Shown: positions 28,801 through 37,800 of the stretch, one piece after another
How the letters are laid out: each line of letters starts with the position of its first letter
Numbering within the stretch: position 1 is the first letter of the stretch
Source: Eupeodes corollae
Lineage: Eukaryota > Arthropoda > Insecta > Diptera > Syrphidae
NCBI RefSeq assembly: GCF_945859685.1
Contig: NC_079148.1
Coordinates: 22,765,946-22,829,945 of the forward strand
Direction: 5' to 3'
DNA length: 64,000 bases
Made by a program: the position numbers and the translations under genes
Notes under the pieces: generated by a model
Databases searched by the model: none
What the model was told of the DNA's origin: nothing
Seen by the model: only the letters and a program-made list of their open reading frames with translations

Positions 28801-31800
28801 GGGTCTGGAAATCCAAAGTGCTACCTTGGCTACAACGAGGTAGTGGTCCGAGTCGATGTAAGCTCCTCGAAAAGTTCGGACATACATGATGCTGGAAGCG
28901 TTTTTGGCGTCGATCGCAATATGGTCAATCTGGTTGACGGTAGATTGATCTGGAGAAGTTCCTTTGTGGATGTTGAGGTGTGGAAAACGCGTACTGGCTA
29001 CCATGACGTTTCGCCCCGCAGCAAAATCAATGAGCCTGAATCCGTTGTCGGAAGTGTTGCCGTGCAGGCTGTTCTTCCCGATTATTCCTCCCAAGATGTT
29101 TTCCCTTCCTAGCTTGGCATTAAAATCGCCCAGGACAATTTTAATATCGAACCTAGGATACTGCTCATATGTTTTGTCTAGGAGCTCGAAGAACATATCT
29201 TTGGTGTTGTCGTCTTTCTCTTCTGTGGGTCGTGCGCGCATATCAGGCTAACGTTGCCGAATTTAGCCTTGATGCGTATGGTCATGATGCGTAGTCTCAT
29301 TAGGTAAATCACGAATGCAACACAACTTTATGAGCATTTTAGTGCTAACATTTGGAATCTGGCATGCACACAAATTTAAAATGGGATAAATTGGCGCAAG
29401 TTTGTTACAGTGAAACATTTTTTATTCCAAAGTGCCCTAAGAAAACAAAACGCACGAAAACCTGAACTGTCACATTTTCGAAGGCTGACCAAAAAATGAT
29501 ATGCGTGAGATTTTTAAAGATTTATAAGAACCAAATACAGATTTTGATGAATAATATAAAAGAATGTGCACAAAATTGTACTTTTAAACAATTTGCGACT
29601 CATATCTTTATTTAAAACTAACACGTTTCGTATTTCCTGTACCAACGACATTTTACTGCAATTTATTTACATTTTATTTCGCTCTTCCACACACTGCAAC
29701 TCGAGCTTTCTCAACAATTCATTGATGAAATCACCTTTTTCTTTACGAATACTTAACATGACTCAAAACTATCCATACAACGTACACAAGCACTACTTCA
29801 TTTCAATATATTGTAAGTAAAAATTTCAAAAATAAAATAAACAAGTGATGATTTTCCTGTGACCACTTTCCGGAGACACCTATTTCTATAATCGCGCACG
29901 ATTTTCAATTTATTTATTATTTAAGAAAAAAAAATTGTTTTTGGTTTTGTCACTGCTTACGCATCACATTGACGTGTTGCTCTTGGCACTTGGCATTTTT
30001 GTATTAAAAATACTCACCACAGCCGAACACAGTGTTGAATTGAAATTTTCTAAATTAGATAAGGAGGTGGCTCTTCTGCCCTCTAAATATAATGAGCCTC
30101 CTGCGCACACACTTATTTTCGATGTGCGTTAGCACAGTTTTTATTTTATCCGAAATCGAAATAGAAAATTTATTTTCTGAAAATAAAATAAAACGTCTTT
30201 ATTTTCTTGTTGTGTGTTTTATTAATAAAAGCGTTGATAAATTCAGCTGGTGGTTGACAGTTGATAAATTTTGATTTAACCTCAGCCGTGTCCGTGTCCG
30301 TTCTCCGTTGGCTGGCTGGTTATTCGTTCTTTACGTAGTTTGATCATTCGTTCGTTTTGAATATACGGCAAAGGCGGCATAAGTTACATCAATTATTGTG
30401 TTTTGTTTTCTTTTGGTCTCTAAATATAAATAAATTTTGTCAAGTTTGTGCATTTTTATTTTTTAAAAAATACAAACATTTTATTTTAAAAATAAATGCA
30501 AGTGATTGACAATTTTGAAACATACATACATACCTCTTATTAAAGCAAAAATTTATATTATTAAGCTTCTTAAAAATGTCTGTTTGGATGACTTATGTAA
30601 ACAGAAGAAGGCCGTCACAAGCGCGAGTGAGAGCTGAATATTACCTAGTGAGTTAAAAATTAGAAATAATATTGTTGAATTTAAAAATTAGTTTCATTCA
30701 ACGTGAATAAATTCATATGAATCTCTGAGTTTCTTTAAAATAACTTAAAATTTGAATATCGTTAAAGAAAAATGAAAAAAAAGTGTTTAAAGCGTAATGT
30801 GGTATTTTGAAGCGGTTCAATTCGTCTGACTATTAGTTGGAATTTAAGGCGCTAAATAAAGGACAATGTCAACATGGTGCATTTTTGTAGTCAACAGAGG
30901 ATCGTGGTTTCGTCATTTGAACGAAATGACAATTTGCTTGTGTTTCTCAGTCTAAAAATGTTTTGAAAATTTTATCCTGTCTCATCAATCTCAAATTTAT
31001 TTTTCATAATAAGCTCACTATAAGGATATCATCATCAGAGTGGGGTTCAGGAGATATAAGGCAAAATTAAGATATCAATGAACGCATTCATTAAGCTAGT
31101 GACTTCGTAGTCAAAATTCAACTGTCTTTGTGAATGCAAAACTACACTACAAAGCTAGTCAATCTGGAACTGTCATATTATTGACAAATCCAAATATATA
31201 AAATAAGAAACATTTTTGACTTGATAACTTTAATTTATCTTTTGTGTTTTTAAATTCAATAAAATCAAATTTTAGACACAATTTGAATGATTTATATTTG
31301 TATTTAAACACTGAATGATTTATTTCATTTTGTGTCTTTACCGAGCAGCTGATTGGGAAACGTCAAAATCATTCTACACTAAAGCAGCATTCACATGAGC
31401 GCGACCAACGAACGAATGTGAGTTTATATACGTTTGAAGACATATTTCCACATAAAATCTTAACAAAACGATAGCAATATAGTTTCTGTTGGATTTATGA
31501 TGCAAACTTTTACTTTTCAATATCATATATTAATAAATTTAAGAAAACAAATATATTCGTCGCGAAAAAAATTGTAGTTGATACGAACTGTCAAACTTTA
31601 TTCGCGTTCCACATTATCCACACTCCCAACGAATAAAATAATCGCGCGTACTTAACCTTAAAAAAAAAAACATTCTTATTTTGGTTTCGGTGGTCAAAGT
31701 CAAACTTTATTCGCGACGAATTAAAAACTCTCATGTGAAAGAAATGTCAAAATCGACATTCATTCGTTTTTCATTCACGTCGGAGGGGAAATTTCAACTA

Positions 31801-34800
31801 CTTTTGTAGTTAGATTTAGCCAATCAGAATCCCTTGAGTACGTGGCGACTTTGTGAATGCGACCATTGTGTAAATAATTGATAAAAGAATGGACAGGTTT
31901 AGACGACATAAGGGACTTGATAAGTTACGGCAAATTTCTAGTGTCTGATAGGACAGCTGCCAAAAAACTTTCAGAAAGTTGACTGGAAAGTTAGTCAAGA
32001 AAAATCTGTCCTACTTTCAACTACAAATGAAGTCCCTTATTCTGTCTAAAGCCGACCAATTTGTCTACCTGGCGGAACCCCTTATTTTTCTGAAGGAGGA
32101 ATAAATGAGTCTAGCACATGTCTCTCAACACGTTAGCATTGTTTAGAAAATATATCAATAATATCCGTTGAAGTAAAACTCATCAAGCAACGAGAAAAAA
32201 CTTTACGAATTTTGAAAAGAACACATTTATGTAGAACTTAAGTAATAAGAATGCAATTCTAAGTTGTGTACAAACACAAAGAACTGACACGTGTGAAAAA
32301 AAACAACAAATCATATGACTCGCAAATATTGGAGTTGCACTAAGTGCAGTTTCCCTAATTAGTGCTTTCAGAAGGAAAATCGTAACTCAATGGTGTTAAA
32401 AAGATACTCTTCTCTGACTTAAGCTTTTTTTCGGCGATCTCCAAGTGCAGGGGAAAATGAAAACGAAAACCACAACGGAAAAATATTTGTGGAGAGTTCT
32501 GTCAACTGTCAAAAACAATTGACAAGTTCAGACAGTTAGCTGCTGGTAAAGCCTAGTACGCAGTTGAAGTGAAACGAATTTTTTCGGCGGTCTCCAACTG
32601 CAGAGGAAAATAAAAACGAAAACCACAGCGGAAAAATATTTGTGGAGAGTTCTGTTAACTGTCAAAAACAATTGACAAGTTCAAGCAGTTAGTTGCTGGT
32701 AAACAAAAGTAAAAAAAAATGTATTTATTATCATTTTGTTGAGCAGTTAGTACATGATTTTTCATTTCCGCAGCTTTATTAATCCAGAGGCTATCAACGG
32801 CTGAATTATTTTTGTGAAGCCTATGTTCTAACTTCCAAATAGCTTCACTGGCTTCGACCAACGAAGCCAGTTTCTTTTTTTCCTCCGAGATGAAATCAAT
32901 CATGTATTTTGTATGGGAATTTTCGTTTCGCATCAGCAGCATACTAGGCTTCAAGTGCTACTCGATCGCCACCATTCTCAGGAATGGGTTTTATCAGTCA
33001 GACACTATCGTAAATTATTTATGTAGGCCTAGTGACTTCCAGCTCTCAACCATTCCTGTGTACGAGAACTGTTGTCAGGGAATCCGAACAGCTAATTTGA
33101 GAAAGCACTTTTCATGACAAGAATTACTCTTGGAGAATTTGTCAATTCCTCGCAAGATGGCACTGGCAGGGATTGAACCCAAGACCTCTGTCATGACTGT
33201 CCAACGCACTAACGGTTACTACGTTATTATTTCAAATAAGAAACTACATTAATTTCCTAACACTCTTAGACCCATTTAACAAAATTACGTGATTGCCATG
33301 ACATTTTCATAGAAGTATGACACATTACTGTTGAGTAGGAAGACCATCTCCCTCCCATACAGTATTCATTACCCATTTGGAAGAATTGTGTATAAATACA
33401 ATGGAAAACAATAATATGTTTATCCATCCCCATACGAAGATACTTCCAATTATCATTAAAATAATCACAATGCTTTGTCCCCGCCTTTTAGATGCCATAG
33501 TAGTTAATAATTGACGACGACGAACAGAGCCATCATCAAAATTTTGGATTTTAGCCAAATACCAAAGAAACAATGAATTATCTCGTAAATTGTTTTTATT
33601 ATTTTATTTTACGAGACAAAATCGTATTTTACTTCTTATTGGTGAAGGAGTCCCTGATATTAGTTTCTATCTTCTATTTTTGGAACCGTGTATACAATTT
33701 ATAAAAAGTAAAAACAAAAAACTGTATGTTTTTGCTCTACGAGTATTATGCGTTCTTTCCAAAGAATTTATTGCAAGTGACGACAAATCAACATTTAATC
33801 TTTATTTCATTCCTGGAAAATGACACATCAAATACCTCCTCGAACATGCTGAATGATTTATTGTTTACATTCATTATTATTTATAAAATTCAGATTTAGC
33901 TTTAAAACGAAAGTAAATATTCTATTTTTATTTTCAGAATCGTCACTCACAGCCAGAATTAGAATCACAACGATCACGACCCTTGTCCGAGGCAAATTCA
34001 GAATTGAGTTGTGATCTTTTATCAGAGAATAACTACAAATCCAGCATAGAGCTATCTTCATCGACGGGTGGTGGTGGTGGTGGTGGAGGCGGTAGTGGAG
34101 GAGGAATAGGAGGTGGTGGTAATCGTCACTCAGAACAAAGCGACGATGGTAAACGCTCAAGTGTCAATTCAAGTGACACAACAAGCAGTGATCGACTACA
34201 GTCGGGCAATAAGAGATCACTGCCAAAACATCAACGACCACTTACTCGGTATTTACCGATCTTCTCACCCGATTTAGATTTACGACAACACATTGAATCG
34301 GCAGGTCACCAGATCGCCCAGTGCCCACATGTTTTTGTTGATTCATACAGCTGTCGAGGGTAAGATTCTATTATTGAACATTTAATTGTTGAACTTGAAA
34401 TAATGTCTGATTTTATTTTTGTTTAAAGGTATTTGCACAAACTAGGCGCCACATTCCATGGCTGGTCAAGGAGATGGTTTGTTTTGGATCGGCAACGTAA
34501 CGCATTTATTTACTATTCGGATAAGTCGGAAAGGAAACCTCGTGGTGGCGCGTATTTTTCGGTGAGTAATGACGAAACTTAAGAACTTTAGGTAATACAA
34601 AAAATTAACATACGAGTCTTATGTTTTATGTCCCTAAATACCGTTATTAAATGTCTTATTGAGTCAGACTACATTTTAGATCTGATTTCTGACCCGCTTT
34701 CAGTTATTCTTTATCGCACAAGGTTAAGATTATGCGATTTAAAAATAAAATTAAACGTTTTGTCAGTAGTTTTAAGTAAATTCATCTTTAAAACTTTAAT

Positions 34801-37800
34801 TTTCAATAAATTTAAAAATTCATCCCAGAATTATCCCAGTAAATTAATTAAATTCTGAAACTCGTTAAAAACGTTTTCCAATTATTACTTGACAACTTTA
34901 ACAAGCGGAGAACGTACTTCGGTTCAAATGGTCCATGGGTCTTGAGTCAGATTGATCTTGTATGGGTGTAAACCAAGATCCTTACGTTAAATACGCGAAA
35001 CCAAGATCCTTACGTAAAATACGCGATAATGTGGTCTAAGCGATACCCAATTCTTAAGAAGGCCTTGGAATTGACTACTTCGACCAACACATTTTCTCAC
35101 TGACACGCTTACTTATCACATTGTCTCACTGACATATTATCGCGTTGTCTCACATTACACATTGTCTCACTCATGTGCAACAAATGTATAGATCAAAATT
35201 TTTGCACTGTTGTTGCATGTTAACATGCCTACTGTAAGGGTAAATCGGTGGAAACAGCGTTACACACTTTAGTACGCACTATCGAATATTCCCTCCATCA
35301 TAAAGAGTTCACTTTGGTTGCTTTTGACATCGAAGGTGCCTTTAACAACGTGGACACATCTGCAATCACATCTGCACTGACATATCTAAATGTAGAGAGT
35401 TCGCTTCGGGAGTTAATTCATTTAATGCTTACTAGCAGAATAATTAACTCAAAACTGGGCAACTCTTCTTGCAGACGATTCGTTAGTAGAGGGACACCGC
35501 AAGGTGGTGTTCTATCCCCTCTCCTCTGCAACCTAGTGGTGAATGAAATCCTAACTAGTCTGGATGCGGAGGGTTTCAGAGTGATAGCTTATGCGGACGA
35601 CGTTGCTATAGCAGTTTCAGGAAAGCATCTTAATATCCTAAAAGAACTCTTACAAAATGCCTTAGATAGACTAATACTTTGGGCTGATTGGTGTGGACTG
35701 GGTGTTAACCCACACAAAACCGATCTGGTCTTATTTTCGAGGAGATACAAAATTCCATTTGTCAACCCTCCTTATATTAAAGGAATCCAATTAAAATTCT
35801 CAGACGAGGCTAAATACCTAGGTCTTGTCTTAGACAAAAAACTAAATTGAAAACGCAACGTACAGGAAAGAGTCAAAAAAGCTACTGTAGCTCTCTTTTC
35901 TTGCAAAAAAGCTATTGGTAATAAATGGGGTTTACAGCCCAGAATCACGCATTGGCTATACACATCGGTAATCAGACCGATTTTAACGTACGGTGTGGCA
36001 GTATGGTGGACTGCTTTAGAGAAAGGTATAAACAGGGATATAAGTTAAATAAAGTCCAACGTTCAGCCTGCCTATGTATAAGCGGATCGCTTCGCACGAC
36101 CCGGTCTGCACCACTGGACACCTTGCTCTACCTTACACCTCTTGACATATGTAGCAAACAAATAGCTGCAAGCTCCGCTATTCGCCTCAATGCTTCGTCG
36201 CAGTGGACTAACAACAACATTGGCCACTCCGTAATTCTAAGGTACTTAGAATCAATTCCAAAGCACACAGACTACACCATCCCCCAACTACAATTCGACA
36301 GGAATTTCCAGATTTCTATACCTACCAGATCTTTTTGGGAGGATAGGACATTCTTAGAGGATGAGTCAATCTACTTTTACACAGATGGCTCAAAAACCGA
36401 AGAAGGGGTTGGTGGTGGTGTGTACTCTGAACGACTGAAATTAAGTCTCTCATTCCGCCTTCCCAATCATTGTAGCGTGTTCCAGGTGGAACTTTTGGCG
36501 ATTAAGGAAGTCTTGTCTTGGCTCAAAGAAAACGTGATATCAACATCTGATATCCGTATTTTCTCTGACAGCCAGGCCGCTATCAAATCTCTGGACTCTG
36601 TCTCTACAAACTCTATAACAGTCCATAACTGTCGAGCATCTCTAATGGAGATGGCGCAACAGATTAATATTCACCTTTGCTGGGTGCCGGGCCATAAAGA
36701 CATTCGAGGTAACTGTAAGCAGATGAACTCGCCAGGAACGGTACAGTACAGCCCATCCTACCACTTTTGGCAAGTACTGGCATACCAATCGCTACTTGTA
36801 AACTGCTACTAATGCAAGACGCTGCGAGGAGGGCAGGCACCAGGTGGACCAACATCACCACGTGTCAAGCCACAAAAAACATCTGGCCAACACTGGATTT
36901 AAAACGTTCAAGGTGCTTGCTCTCTCTAAGCAGATCGCATATAAGCTCGATAATAGGTGTCATAACCGGACACTGTCTAATAGGAAAGCACGCCACGAGA
37001 CTAGGCGTATTCTCAAATGACTTTTGCAGAAGCTGTATGGAAGAGGAAGAAACGGTTCTTCATCTTCTATGCACATGCCCTGCTCTAGCTCGAAAACGCA
37101 AGAATTACCTAGGAGAATTCTTCTTTAACGATCTAAACCATCTAAATCATATCGGTATAATCAGCCTCTCACGTTTCGTAAGGGACCCTAATTGGTTCCA
37201 TTGAGCTTAGGAGGAAGCCTCAAGATTCATGTGGTATCACAATGGGCCATTAAACTGGCCTAAGTGTGTCCGTTTCCATCTTGGACAGCCACTATAACCC
37301 TACCTAACCTAACCTGCATGTTAACACTGTGAAAGTTTCGTTCACGACTCCAAATTTCAATAGAAAATTTTACAGACGTTTTTCATTCGTGTACTTTAAC
37401 CATGATGAAAATGTTGATTTTTCTGAATACACGTAATAAATTAAATTATGAAAACAGGGTGGGATGCGACCCACACTGATACATTTCCATCCGATCTGTC
37501 GATTTGTCTTGCTTAAAAGTTTGTCTATTTGTACAAGTATCAATTTTTACCAAATTTGCGTACTATTTTTTTTTAGATTTTATTTTTTATGAAAAAACGG
37601 ACTGTTGGATTTTTATATAAAAATTACTGAATATCGAAAACAATATTTTCTGTGAAATAAAATAAGTTTGAAGCCAATATTTTTAATTTTTGAAAAGCTA
37701 TTTGAGTCGAAAGTAAATTTTTACCAAGTTTTAGTATTATTTTTTTTTTTTGAGTTTTATTTTTTGTAAAAAACTGTTAATTTGATTTTTTTCAAATTTT

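Noticed and set aside
28364..29251. Plus-strand frames opposite RTE copy B
   Set aside because: Shadows of the minus-strand endonuclease and linker, which carry recognisable motifs.
33858..34160. Minus-strand frame with a His-rich run
   Set aside because: Antisense shadow of the poly-Gly exon 7 of PHLDB.
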